Source: Lachnospiraceae bacterium (GTDB lineage Bacteria; Bacillota; Clostridia; Lachnospirales; Lachnospiraceae). From it: DNA of 43,821 bases. The position numbers and the translations under genes were made by a program. Positions 16,316-23,494 of this stretch are shown here, piece by piece; within the stretch, counting starts at the first letter, position 1; each line of letters starts with the position of its first letter. The notes under the pieces are model-generated. The model made no database searches. It was given only the letters and a program-made list of their open reading frames with translations, and was not told the DNA's origin. The stretch spans positions 1 to 43,821 of the forward strand of contig JAQXNR010000034.1 of NCBI GenBank assembly GCA_029098105.1. Reading direction: 5' to 3'.

Positions 16316-17287
16316 ATGAATATGGAGCCTTCCCTAAAGGAACTTTACGAAAAGCGAAGATATGAGAATCTTTTGCTTCGAAAAGAACGCATTGCTCAAG
16401 TATATGAAAAATGCCCCGCGCTGAAAGCACTGGATTTGCAACAAAAAGAACTCTCCATCGCCCGTGGTCGCAGCAAGTTGTCCGGACAGGAGTGGGACGA
16501 AACAGCCTACCAGCAGGAATGGGAGAAGTTACAGAGACAGCGAAGCCAATTGCTGACAGAACTGGGTTACCCCGGAGATTACCTGGAAGAGATTTATACC
16601 TGTCCGAAATGCCATGACATGGGTTATTACAACGGAGACCGCTGTAGTTGCTTTTGGCAGTGGAAAGCAGATTTATTGTTCCGCCATTCTCCGATTCGCC
16701 AACAGATGGAACGAGAGAATTTTGAAACCTTTGATTTTTCTCTTTACAGCGATGAGGTAACACCCCCTTACCCGGTGTCTCCCCGGGAGAATATTCGTAC
16801 TGTATACGAAACCGCCAGACAATTTGTCACAGATTTTCCCAACGGCACAAATCTGTTGATTCACGGTACTACCGGTGTAGGGAAGACCTTTCTTACCAAC
16901 TGTATTGCCGGAGAACTGCTTCATGCCAGTCATATGGTTACTTACCTGTCTGCCACCCGGTTTTTTGAGATTCTGGCGGACCATACGTTTCACAGAGATT
17001 CCCAAAAGGAGTCCGAAGAGCGTTACCAGTTCCTCACAGAGAGCGAACTTTTAATTATTGACGACCTTGGCACAGAAGTCAACAATGGCTTTGTCGGTTC
17101 CGCTCTGTTTAACTGTCTGAACCAACGCCATCTGGAACAAAAAAGCACCATTATTTCTACCAACCTCAGCATGAAACAGTTGGAAGAGAATTACAGCAAG
17201 CGGGTGGCGTCCCGAATTATGGAACAATACCATGTGCTTCCGGTATTTGGCAAGGACATTCGTCTAAAAAAGGGAATAAATGGTTAA
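16316..17287 (+). CDS. dnaC: DnaC/DnaI-type helicase loader, AAA+ ATPase
   Basis: 323 residues. The N-terminal ~90 residues are helical and charged. A Cys cluster follows (Cys96, Cys99, Cys110, Cys112), fitting the zinc-binding N-terminal region of DnaI-type loaders. The AAA+ core has Walker A GTTGVGKT (184-191), Walker B LLIIDDLG (Asp249-Asp250) and a sensor/Arg-finger region around SKRVASRIM. In Bacillus DnaI loads the replicative helicase with DnaD and DnaB. The ATG at 16316 has AAGGAG 8 bases upstream. It is co-transcribed with dnaD. Confidence 0.93.
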   Translation: MNMEPSLKELYEKRRYENLLLRKERIAQVYEKCPALKALDLQQKELSIARGRSKLSGQEWDETAYQQEWEKLQRQRSQLLTELGYPGDYLEEIYTCPKCHDMGYYNGDRCSCFWQWKADLLFRHSPIRQQMERENFETFDFSLYSDEVTPPYPVSPRENIRTVYETARQFVTDFPNGTNLLIHGTTGVGKTFLTNCIAGELLHASHMVTYLSATRFFEILADHTFHRDSQKESEERYQFLTESELLIIDDLGTEVNNGFVGSALFNCLNQRHLEQKSTIISTNLSMKQLEENYSKRVASRIMEQYHVLPVFGKDIRLKKGING

Positions 17288-17294
17288 AAAGCCC

Positions 17295-17322
17295 TTGACA
17301 TCCCTTTTTATTGATATATTAT
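17295..17322 (+). promoter_or_regulatory. Promoter of prs
   Basis: TTGACA (17295-17300), 16-base spacer, TATTAT (17317-17322). It starts 8 bases after the dnaC stop codon. Transcription would begin near 17329, giving a ~105-base leader. Confidence 0.7.
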
Positions 17323-17328
17323 ATAGGA

Positions 17329-17434
17329 GGTTGCGCAACTCACCTGACATCTGGCGGTGTTGTAATTTTCGCAATCACCTGAATATATTTGTACTTTCAT
17401 TATTACATTACATCACGTTATGGAGGAAAATAAA
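17329..17434 (+). promoter_or_regulatory. Structured 5' leader of prs with alternative pairings
   Basis: Two near-copies, CGCAACTCACCTGA (17334) and CGCAATCACCTGA (17370), flank GGCGGTGTTG (17353-17362), which can pair with either copy. The upstream GGTTGCG can pair with the first copy. This 1:2 plus 3:4 versus 2:3 arrangement resembles an attenuation-type switch, but no terminator T-run follows segment 4. Control, if any, would be on translation or by a protein. I do not recognise a known riboswitch class. Confidence 0.35.
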
Positions 17435-18613
17435 ATGCCACAAGATACTCATTTGCAAACTATCCCCGTTGGAACCCTGCAGTTAGTAGCCATGGAAAGC
17501 TGCAAGGAATTAGGACAGAAGGTAGACAACTACCTGGTACAGTGGAGAAAAGAGCGTCAGAACGAGAACAAATCGACGGTCGCTTTTCACGGGTACGAGC
17601 GGGACACCTACCTGCTGAATGCCTCCTGCCCTCGCTTTGGTTCCGGTGAGGCAAAAGGCATCATCAAGGAATCCGTCCGCGGCGGGGATCTTTATATTCT
17701 GGTGGATGTAGGTAACTACAGCATTGAATACTCCCTTTGTGGACAAACAAACCACATGTCTCCGGATGACCACTATGCAGACTTAAAGCGTATTATTGCC
17801 GCCGCTGCCGGAAAACCGCGAAAGATTACTGTAATTATGCCTTTCCTGTATGAAAGCCGTCAGCACAAGCGCTCTACAAGAGAGTCTCTGGACTGTGCTA
17901 TTGCCCTGCAGGAACTTACTGCTATGGGTGTGGACAACATCATTACCTTTGATGCCCATGACCCCAGAGTGCAGAATGCCATTCCCCGGGAAGGTTTTGA
18001 GAGCATCATGCCCACTTACCAGTTTGTAAAAGCACTGTTGCGTTCTACCCCGGATTTAGATTTTGACAAAGACCACATGATGGTCATCAGCCCGGACGAA
18101 GGAGCGATGAACCGCGCCATTTACTTTGCCAGCGTTATTGGTGTAGATGTGGGAATGTTCTACAAACGCCGCGACTATACAAGGGTGGTAAATGGACGCA
18201 ATCCGATTGTGGCACATGAATTTCTGGGTGATTCCGTAGAGGGAAAAGACGTCATTATCATCGACGACATGATTTCCTCTGGCGAGAGCATGATGGATGT
18301 CGCAAAGGAATTAAAACGCAGAAAGGCAAAACGAGTATTTGCCATTTCCACCTTTGGATTATTTACCAATGGATTGGATGCCTTCGACAAATGTCACGAA
18401 GACGGCATTATTGAAAAAGTCATCACTACTAACCTTACCTACCAGACACCGGAATTATTACAGCGCGACTGGTATGTAAGTTCCGATTTAAGCAAATACA
18501 TTGCTTTAATCATTGACAACTTGAACCATGACGCTTCCATCAGCAATCTGTTAAGTCCCACCGAACGGATTCAGGCGCGCATTGAAGAATATAATAAAAA
18601 ACGTGGCAAATAA
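17435..18613 (+). CDS. prs: Ribose-phosphate pyrophosphokinase (long form)
   Basis: 392 residues from the ATG at 17435, with GGAGG 8 bases upstream; the longer frame from 17420 has its start inside that site. This is longer than the ~315-residue classical enzyme because of an N-terminal extension and insertions, a form I know from Lachnospiraceae. The C-terminal PRPP-binding loop is VIIIDDMISSGES, at about 272-284. The catalytic flexible-loop and substrate regions (TFDAHDP; ISPDEGAMNRA; MFYKRRDY) are visible but depart from the classical spelling. It makes PRPP from ribose-5-phosphate and ATP for purine, pyrimidine, His and NAD synthesis. It has its own promoter and terminator. Confidence 0.92.
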   Translation: MPQDTHLQTIPVGTLQLVAMESCKELGQKVDNYLVQWRKERQNENKSTVAFHGYERDTYLLNASCPRFGSGEAKGIIKESVRGGDLYILVDVGNYSIEYSLCGQTNHMSPDDHYADLKRIIAAAAGKPRKITVIMPFLYESRQHKRSTRESLDCAIALQELTAMGVDNIITFDAHDPRVQNAIPREGFESIMPTYQFVKALLRSTPDLDFDKDHMMVISPDEGAMNRAIYFASVIGVDVGMFYKRRDYTRVVNGRNPIVAHEFLGDSVEGKDVIIIDDMISSGESMMDVAKELKRRKAKRVFAISTFGLFTNGLDAFDKCHEDGIIEKVITTNLTYQTPELLQRDWYVSSDLSKYIALIIDNLNHDASISNLLSPTERIQARIEEYNKKRGK

Positions 18614-18635
18614 GCAGTTGTTACCGAGAATTTTC

Positions 18636-18671
18636 ACCGCACCAGTCAGACTTTGTCTGGTGCGGTTTTTA
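18636..18671 (+). terminator. Rho-independent terminator of prs
   Basis: ACCGCACCAG pairs with CTGGTGCGGT around TCAGACTTTGT, followed by TTTTTAT. Confidence 0.9.
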
Positions 18672-18717
18672 TAACCATATATTCCTGTAATCAGGAAATG
18701 AGGGAAGGAGAATGATT

Positions 18718-21558
18718 ATGAAACAGCACTACAAAATAGTAGCAATGGCTCTCGCCATCCTGTTTACACTCTACACAGTGGCAAGTTCCCTGGAATGCAC
18801 CATCGCTACCACCAGTTCCACAGCAAACACCGCCTCCTATCGTTGGGATTCAGTAAATATTGGCGGTGGTGGCTTTGTCACTGGCGTGATTCCCACCTGT
18901 GAGGACAATATTTTTTATGCCCGTACAGATGTGGGAGGAGCATACCGTCTGGATACCACTACGGGAAAGTGGACCCCTTTGAGCAATGGATTGTCTCAGA
19001 AATACTACGGTGGTCTGGGAGTAGATTCCATTGCGGTAGACCCCAGCGACGCCAACAAAGTATATATTTTCTGTGGTTATACCTACACTTCTACAGAGCC
19101 CTCTCTGCTCATGCGCTCCACAGATGGCGGTGCCACTTTTACCTATATTGAACTGCCCTTTCAATCCTACGGAAACGGAACCGCGCGAAATGTAGGAGAA
19201 CGACTGGCAGTAGACCCCCTTTGCCCTACTACGCTGTACTGCGCCACCAGACAGCAAGGCGTCTATAAATCCACTGATTCCGGCAGCACCTGGACACAGA
19301 TTCGGGAGTATGACAGTTCCACAGGGAAAGTGGGTACCTGCATGGTTATGCTGGACAGCAGCCATCCCGTCAACGGCACTTCTTCCTTATACATTGCGGA
19401 CTGGAAACCCAGCAGCCAGTTTTACAAATACAGCGGCTCCGGCACCACTTGGCAAACTCTTTCCACTACGGTCTGTGACGGAGCTTACCCCCAGCGCTAT
19501 GCTATTTTTGATGGAAAGGCTTACATCACCTTTGCCAATACCGATTTTGAAAGCCGTCCCAGCGAAGGTTTTCTGGGAGTTCTGGACTTTTCCAACGATA
19601 CTTTTCAAAAGATTAACGTCTCCTATACAGACAGCACAAACGGCACAAAGAATTACCCTCTCAGCGGTATCAGCATCGACGCTTCCGGCAGTGGCAGAAT
19701 GATTGTATCCACGTTAAATACCTATGAGGATTTATACTGGAACGAAAATACTACCCAGCCTTACGGAGAGGACTGGGGAACTGCTGTCTTCACCTCAACC
19801 GATGGTGGCTCTACCTGGACAAATGTAAATAAAGCAGAACGGATTGTTTTAAAAACCGGAGGCAAGGATTGGGTATCCGATGAAAAACCTCACTGGTCTG
19901 GTGACGTTACCTTTTTACCCAATGACACTTCAAAAGCCATCCTCACCTCAGGAAACGGTACTTATATGCTCAGCAGTCTCTTTGATGATGACGGCAAAGT
20001 ATACGCCACTTTCTACACACAAGGCATGGAAGAAATCGTTCCTCTGGACCTGGTCGCACCCAAAGACGGAAACACCGTCCTCGCCAGCGTTGCTTATGAT
20101 GCCGGCGGTTTTTGCCACGAAGATATTACAACGGCTCCTTCGAAACGTCTTGGTACTTCTGTAAAAGATAGTGTCACCATAGGAACCAAAGGCGTCGCTA
20201 TCGACAAAACCGGAATTGCGGTCTGCGAAAATGACTCCAATCTTCTGGTTACCTGTGGCGAGACCGACACCACCAGTGGCACCAGCGTGTCGCCTCTGCA
20301 ATATTCCACCGACAACGGCACCACTTGGAAAGATGTTCCAGGCGCCTCCTCTTATGGGGAGCGGGGAAGTTGCGCGATTTCCGCCGATGGCTCTATAATA
20401 TACTGGCTTCCTACCGCTACAGCAGATCGTTATACCGAAAATGTAGGACAAACTTTGTATTGTTTCCCTTACGACAAAACTGCAGACACCTTTGGTAGTG
20501 TTTCCAGCCAGACGGTCAGTGGCTCCACTCTGTACGGGGCAAGAGTTATGACCGACACAGTAGACAACAACCTCGTCTATGTCTCTTCCCAGGAGGGATT
20601 GTACTACAGTTTGAATCAAGGCAGTTCTTTTAACAAAATTACCTCCAGCGATACCAGCCGGGTAAACCGTATGACCGTAGTTCCCGGAGTCCGGGGATTG
20701 GTCTATGAAGCAAACGGACAATGGAGTGACCAATCACTCTCCTACTATGATATTGAAACGGGCACGAATACACTAATCGATGCAGTCGGAAACTGCGAAG
20801 CAGTCGGCTTTGGCAAGGCAGCCTCCGGATGCTCTTTCCCTGCTATGTATGTTTGGGGAACCATCTCCGGTGTCACCGGACTGTTCCGCTCCACAGATGC
20901 AGGCACAAGTTGGGTTAGAATCAACGATTCCAGCACCCAGTTTGGTGGTGTTGGTAATGGCAAAATGCTGTTGGGTGACCGTCGTGTATTCGGCAGAGTG
21001 TATATGACCACATATGGTCAGGGCATTGTATACGGAGATAGCCAGGAGACTGGTTCTGAAACTTCTGAGGCTTCTACGACCAGCAATCAGAGCAGTCAGG
21101 ACAATTCCTCTGCCACTACCACCAGTAGTCAGAGCAGTTCTCAAGCACCTGCCACTACTACCAGCAGCCAGAGCAGTTCTCAATCCTCTGCTACTTCCAC
21201 TAGCAGCCAGAATGACAAAAATACACCGAGCAGTTCAGAAGTTTCTGCTACTTCCACAACAGCAGTTTCCTCTACCGCCAAAAAGCTGGCAGCACCGACA
21301 AAATTAAAAGGAAGTTCCAAAAAGAAAGGCAAAGTAACCCTTTCCTGGAAAAAAGTGAAAAATGCAAAAAAATATAAAATTTATTACAGCAAAAAGAAAA
21401 AGGGCCCTTATAAAGCCCTTGTAAGTACCTCAAAAATAAAAGTGACATTTTCGAAAAAGATGGTGTCCGGAAAAGTATTTTACTTTAAGGTCACTGCTGT
21501 AGACAAAAACGGAAATGCTGGAAAATATTCCACCGTAAAACGAATCAAAGTAAAATAA
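18718..21558 (+). CDS. Secreted GH74 family glycoside hydrolase (xyloglucanase-like) with Lys-rich C-terminal FN3 domain
   Basis: 946 residues from the ATG at 18718, with AAGGAG 7 bases upstream. Signal peptide 1-24. The catalytic part (about 40-780) is a tandem seven-bladed beta-propeller with many BNR-type motifs (STDGG, STDSGSTW, STDGGSTW, STDAGTSW). Asp71 in ARTDVGG fits the catalytic base position of GH74 enzymes. A Ser/Thr/Gln linker with a 39-bp DNA repeat follows (about 780-853), then a fibronectin type III-like domain (853-946) unusually rich in Lys. Known GH74 members cut xyloglucan or related beta-1,4-glucans; the exact substrate is not readable. The Lys-rich end may bind anionic wall polymers or polysaccharide. 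No sugar transporter or regulator is adjacent. It follows the prs terminator. Confidence 0.88.
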   Translation: MKQHYKIVAMALAILFTLYTVASSLECTIATTSSTANTASYRWDSVNIGGGGFVTGVIPTCEDNIFYARTDVGGAYRLDTTTGKWTPLSNGLSQKYYGGLGVDSIAVDPSDANKVYIFCGYTYTSTEPSLLMRSTDGGATFTYIELPFQSYGNGTARNVGERLAVDPLCPTTLYCATRQQGVYKSTDSGSTWTQIREYDSSTGKVGTCMVMLDSSHPVNGTSSLYIADWKPSSQFYKYSGSGTTWQTLSTTVCDGAYPQRYAIFDGKAYITFANTDFESRPSEGFLGVLDFSNDTFQKINVSYTDSTNGTKNYPLSGISIDASGSGRMIVSTLNTYEDLYWNENTTQPYGEDWGTAVFTSTDGGSTWTNVNKAERIVLKTGGKDWVSDEKPHWSGDVTFLPNDTSKAILTSGNGTYMLSSLFDDDGKVYATFYTQGMEEIVPLDLVAPKDGNTVLASVAYDAGGFCHEDITTAPSKRLGTSVKDSVTIGTKGVAIDKTGIAVCENDSNLLVTCGETDTTSGTSVSPLQYSTDNGTTWKDVPGASSYGERGSCAISADGSIIYWLPTATADRYTENVGQTLYCFPYDKTADTFGSVSSQTVSGSTLYGARVMTDTVDNNLVYVSSQEGLYYSLNQGSSFNKITSSDTSRVNRMTVVPGVRGLVYEANGQWSDQSLSYYDIETGTNTLIDAVGNCEAVGFGKAASGCSFPAMYVWGTISGVTGLFRSTDAGTSWVRINDSSTQFGGVGNGKMLLGDRRVFGRVYMTTYGQGIVYGDSQETGSETSEASTTSNQSSQDNSSATTTSSQSSSQAPATTTSSQSSSQSSATSTSSQNDKNTPSSSEVSATSTTAVSSTAKKLAAPTKLKGSSKKKGKVTLSWKKVKNAKKYKIYYSKKKKGPYKALVSTSKIKVTFSKKMVSGKVFYFKVTAVDKNGNAGKYSTVKRIKVK
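21112..21210 (+). repeat. 39-bp tandem repeat encoding a Ser/Thr/Gln linker
   Basis: Two full units (21112-21150, 21151-21189) and a partial third encode the 13-residue pattern ATTTSSQSSSQAP or close variants. It is a flexible linker between the GH74 propellers and the FN3 domain and is likely variable in copy number between strains. Confidence 0.8.
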
Positions 21559-21577
21559 TAAATAGAACTACTATGTT

Positions 21578-22675
21578 TTATTTATTTCGTGGAGTATCAT
21601 ACTCTGTTTTTGTAATTATAGTTGAACTGGCATCCTCTGTTTCATATGTTGTTATATTGCTGTTTTTAGGAATGTTATACTCTGTTTTTGTAATTGTGTC
21701 ATAGGGATTGGTTGCTGTCATATCCTGACACTCGGTTGTTACGTCTTTTAACGTACTGGCACCGACTGTTGACGCCATAGCACCCTTACTTTCAAATTTT
21801 AAATGCCCTATGATGCAAACAGCAACAATGAGACATAAAATAACATTTCTAATTACAGCATTTTTCTTTTTATTCATCATTATATTCCTCATCCTCCTTT
21901 TGATTATATTAAAATTTCTGCCCATTGCAGACATGAAATGGGCAGATTTTTTATTAACTGTAGGTATTGAAAGCAGCGTATCTAAATATATATTTCTTTT
22001 ATCTTCTCCCATATATTGAATGGCAATATTGTCACAGGATAATTCGCAATCCTCATCCATTACACAAAACAGTATCCAACACAGAGGATTAAACCAGTAC
22101 ACGCAGCAAACTATAAAGGCTAATATTTTCCACAAACAATCATTACGTTGACTATGAACCATTTCATGTAATAGTATACATTCCAAATATTGTTTGTCCA
22201 CCATGCAGGAATGTGGAATTATAATCTTCTTACGAAAAACTCCAAAACTGAAGGGCTGAGAGAGTCTTGAAGTAACAACAATTTGAAATTTTTTACTTTT
22301 ATAATAGTTACTCAACACTCTACGACATTGCTCAACTTCATTCGGTATGATAGATTGCTCTAACTTTCTCAATTCCATACAAGTCATTATATAATTGAAA
22401 ATCCCCCCTAAAAGAAGTAAAACCATAATTAAAAAATATCCTATATTGATATAACCCACTTGCCTATTTTTCAGTAAAACAGCACCCCGCTCGCTAGTAT
22501 AGCATAAGAAATGGCAAGAAATTGGAATTATTATTGGAAAAAACTGAATGACAATAAATTTCCATAGATTGTATATCAACTCTCTTGAAATATACTTCAT
22601 AAAAAAAGTACGACAAAAAAGTATAAACATAATAGCAACACTTGAAGTAATTATTAACATAAAATTAATTGTCAC
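21578..22675 (-). CDS. BlaR1/MecR1-like M56 metallopeptidase lacking the penicillin-sensor domain
   Basis: 365 residues from a GTG at 22675, which has AGGAGG 9 bases upstream (an alternative GTG at 22681 is closer to that site). Four membrane segments are visible (about 5-28, 40-58, 75-98 and, after the peptidase domain, 276-296). The zinc motif is HEMVH (170-174), with a downstream acidic DEDCELSCD segment. In BlaR1 the last membrane helix leads to a ~260-residue penicillin-binding sensor. Here only a ~68-residue tail follows, ending with a duplicated motif (ITKTEYNIPKN and ITKTEYDTPRN). It overlaps blaI by 11 bases. It probably cleaves or inactivates the neighbouring repressor on a signal other than direct beta-lactam acylation. 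The region is clearly more AT-rich than its neighbours. Confidence 0.82.
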   Translation of the reverse strand: MTINFMLIITSSVAIMFILFCRTFFMKYISRELIYNLWKFIVIQFFPIIIPISCHFLCYTSERGAVLLKNRQVGYINIGYFLIMVLLLLGGIFNYIMTCMELRKLEQSIIPNEVEQCRRVLSNYYKSKKFQIVVTSRLSQPFSFGVFRKKIIIPHSCMVDKQYLECILLHEMVHSQRNDCLWKILAFIVCCVYWFNPLCWILFCVMDEDCELSCDNIAIQYMGEDKRNIYLDTLLSIPTVNKKSAHFMSAMGRNFNIIKRRMRNIMMNKKKNAVIRNVILCLIVAVCIIGHLKFESKGAMASTVGASTLKDVTTECQDMTATNPYDTITKTEYNIPKNSNITTYETEDASSTIITKTEYDTPRNK

Positions 22676-23039
22676 TATCACAATCCTCCTTCAAGTCCTG
22701 AACTAACTTACTCAATTCATTTATTTCATCCGAATTCAAATCTCTGCTTTTTAAAAAATAGGAAACAAACAAAGAAAGAGAGCCACCAAATTGTTGCTCT
22801 ACAATTTCATTTGCATTTGCACACTTTACATCTTGTTTTGAAATTAACGGTTTACACTGAAAATGTGGCTCAATGCGTTCAATAAATCCCTTCTTTATAC
22901 AACGATTGATTATTGTATAAGTAGTATTCCTGCTCCATCCTATTTTTTCTTTTAAAATTTTTGAAATAGCACCAGCAGTCAAATCTCCATTATCCCAAAG
23001 CACTTCCAAAACATTCCATTCTGATTGATGAACTTTCAT
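22665..23039 (-). CDS. BlaI/MecI family repressor
   Basis: 124 residues from the ATG at 23039, normal BlaI length. The longer frame to 23138 runs through the operator and the -35 box of its own promoter. The N-terminal winged helix includes SEWNVLEVLWDNGDLTAGAI and the recognition helix region WSRNTTYTIINRCIKKGF; the C-terminal half is a helical dimerisation part. GAAAGG lies 12 bases upstream, a weak spacing (ATG at 23051 is an alternative). It is co-transcribed with the M56 gene. Two identical operator palindromes ACTACAGTTGTAGT lie over the start sites of its own promoter and of the divergent promoter for a small gene, which fits BlaI-type repression of both. Confidence 0.88.
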   Translation of the reverse strand: MKVHQSEWNVLEVLWDNGDLTAGAISKILKEKIGWSRNTTYTIINRCIKKGFIERIEPHFQCKPLISKQDVKCANANEIVEQQFGGSLSLFVSYFLKSRDLNSDEINELSKLVQDLKEDCDSDN

Positions 23040-23088
23040 TTGATTAAACATCCTTTCTATAATCGAACATCTCTGCTCAATTGATTCT

Positions 23089-23102
23089 ACTACAGTTGTA
23101 GT
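23089..23102. promoter_or_regulatory. BlaI-type operator over the blaI promoter
   Basis: ACTACAGTTGTAGT has ACTACA/TGTAGT arms, matching the TACA-N2-TGTA core known for BlaI/MecI operators. It begins 7 bases after the blaI -10 box, at the expected transcription start. Confidence 0.85.
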
Positions 23103-23109
23103 CAAATCA

Positions 23110-23138
23110 ATAATATCATACTTTATATAACAATTCAA
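23110..23138 (-). promoter_or_regulatory. Promoter of blaI-M56
   Basis: Minus-strand TTGAAT (23133-23138), 17-base spacer, TATTAT (23110-23115). Confidence 0.75.
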
Positions 23139-23152
23139 GAATATATTTACTA

Positions 23153-23181
23153 TTGACAGTATCGATTGATAATGATAAAAT
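23153..23181 (+). promoter_or_regulatory. Divergent promoter of the BlaI-controlled small gene
   Basis: TTGACA (23153-23158), 17-base spacer, TAAAAT (23176-23181). The predicted start falls in the operator at 23185-23198. Confidence 0.8.
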
Positions 23182-23184
23182 ACG

Positions 23185-23198
23185 ACTACAGTTGTAGT
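23185..23198. promoter_or_regulatory. BlaI-type operator over the divergent promoter
   Basis: ACTACAGTTGTAGT, identical to the copy at 23089 and 96 bp away from it. Confidence 0.85.
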
Positions 23199-23221
23199 AA
23201 TATTTTGAAAGGTGGTCTTTT

Positions 23222-23386
23222 ATGAAAACAACCGAAAAAACTCTAATCTCTCAACAAGACTGTGATGGATTTACCATTAGCAAATATGCCATATCCGATA
23301 ATTCTAATTTAAGTAGGACAACAACTAAGTTTAAAGATTTTGAATTTAGAATAACAAAAGATAATGTCTTTTGCTTTGCCTTTTGA
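23222..23386 (+). CDS. Small BlaI-controlled protein, possibly frameshifted
   Basis: 54 codons from the ATG at 23222, with AAAGGTGG 7 bases upstream. The strong promoter and BlaI operator directly upstream and the terminator at 23448 make this a real transcription unit. The product is hydrophilic (MKTTEKTLISQQDCDGF at the start, CFAF at the end) with no signal peptide or membrane helix, and I do not recognise it. The stop is in the context GCC TTT TGA T. A +1 slip on the T-run would continue reading as DTLNEEASYYNLMPLF and on to 23468, giving an 81-residue protein that ends in the terminator loop. It may be a small effector, a frameshifted remnant of a larger resistance gene, or a protein made by +1 frameshifting. 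Confidence 0.6.
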   Translation: MKTTEKTLISQQDCDGFTISKYAISDNSNLSRTTTKFKDFEFRITKDNVFCFAF

Positions 23387-23468
23387 TACCCTCAACGAAG
23401 AAGCGTCATATTATAATTTGATGCCTCTTTTCCTTACTATAAAAAACAAAAATACCAGTACTACATAA
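23364..23468 (+). other. Overlapping +1 reading frame after the small gene
   Basis: 34 codons from an ATG at 23364 in the +1 frame relative to the 54-codon frame, reading MSFALPFDTLNEEASYYNL and ending with a TAA in the terminator loop. It has protein-like composition but no good ribosome binding site. It is more likely the 3' part of the same gene than an independent gene. Confidence 0.35.
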
Positions 23469-23483
23469 TGTACTGGTATTTTT
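23448..23483. terminator. Bidirectional terminator between the small gene and the PBP gene
   Basis: A perfect 14-bp stem, AAAAATACCAGTAC with GTACTGGTATTTTT, around TACATAAT. It serves the plus-strand small gene and the minus-strand PBP gene (stop at 23495). Confidence 0.9.
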
Positions 23484-23494
23484 GCATACTTCTA

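Noticed and set aside
17280-17486. 68-codon plus-strand frame between dnaC and prs
   Set aside because: It overlaps the prs promoter, leader and coding start, and has no ribosome binding site.
22665-23138. Longer 157-codon version of the BlaI gene
   Set aside because: The extra N-terminal codons overlap the operator and the -35 box of the blaI promoter, so they cannot be in the mRNA.
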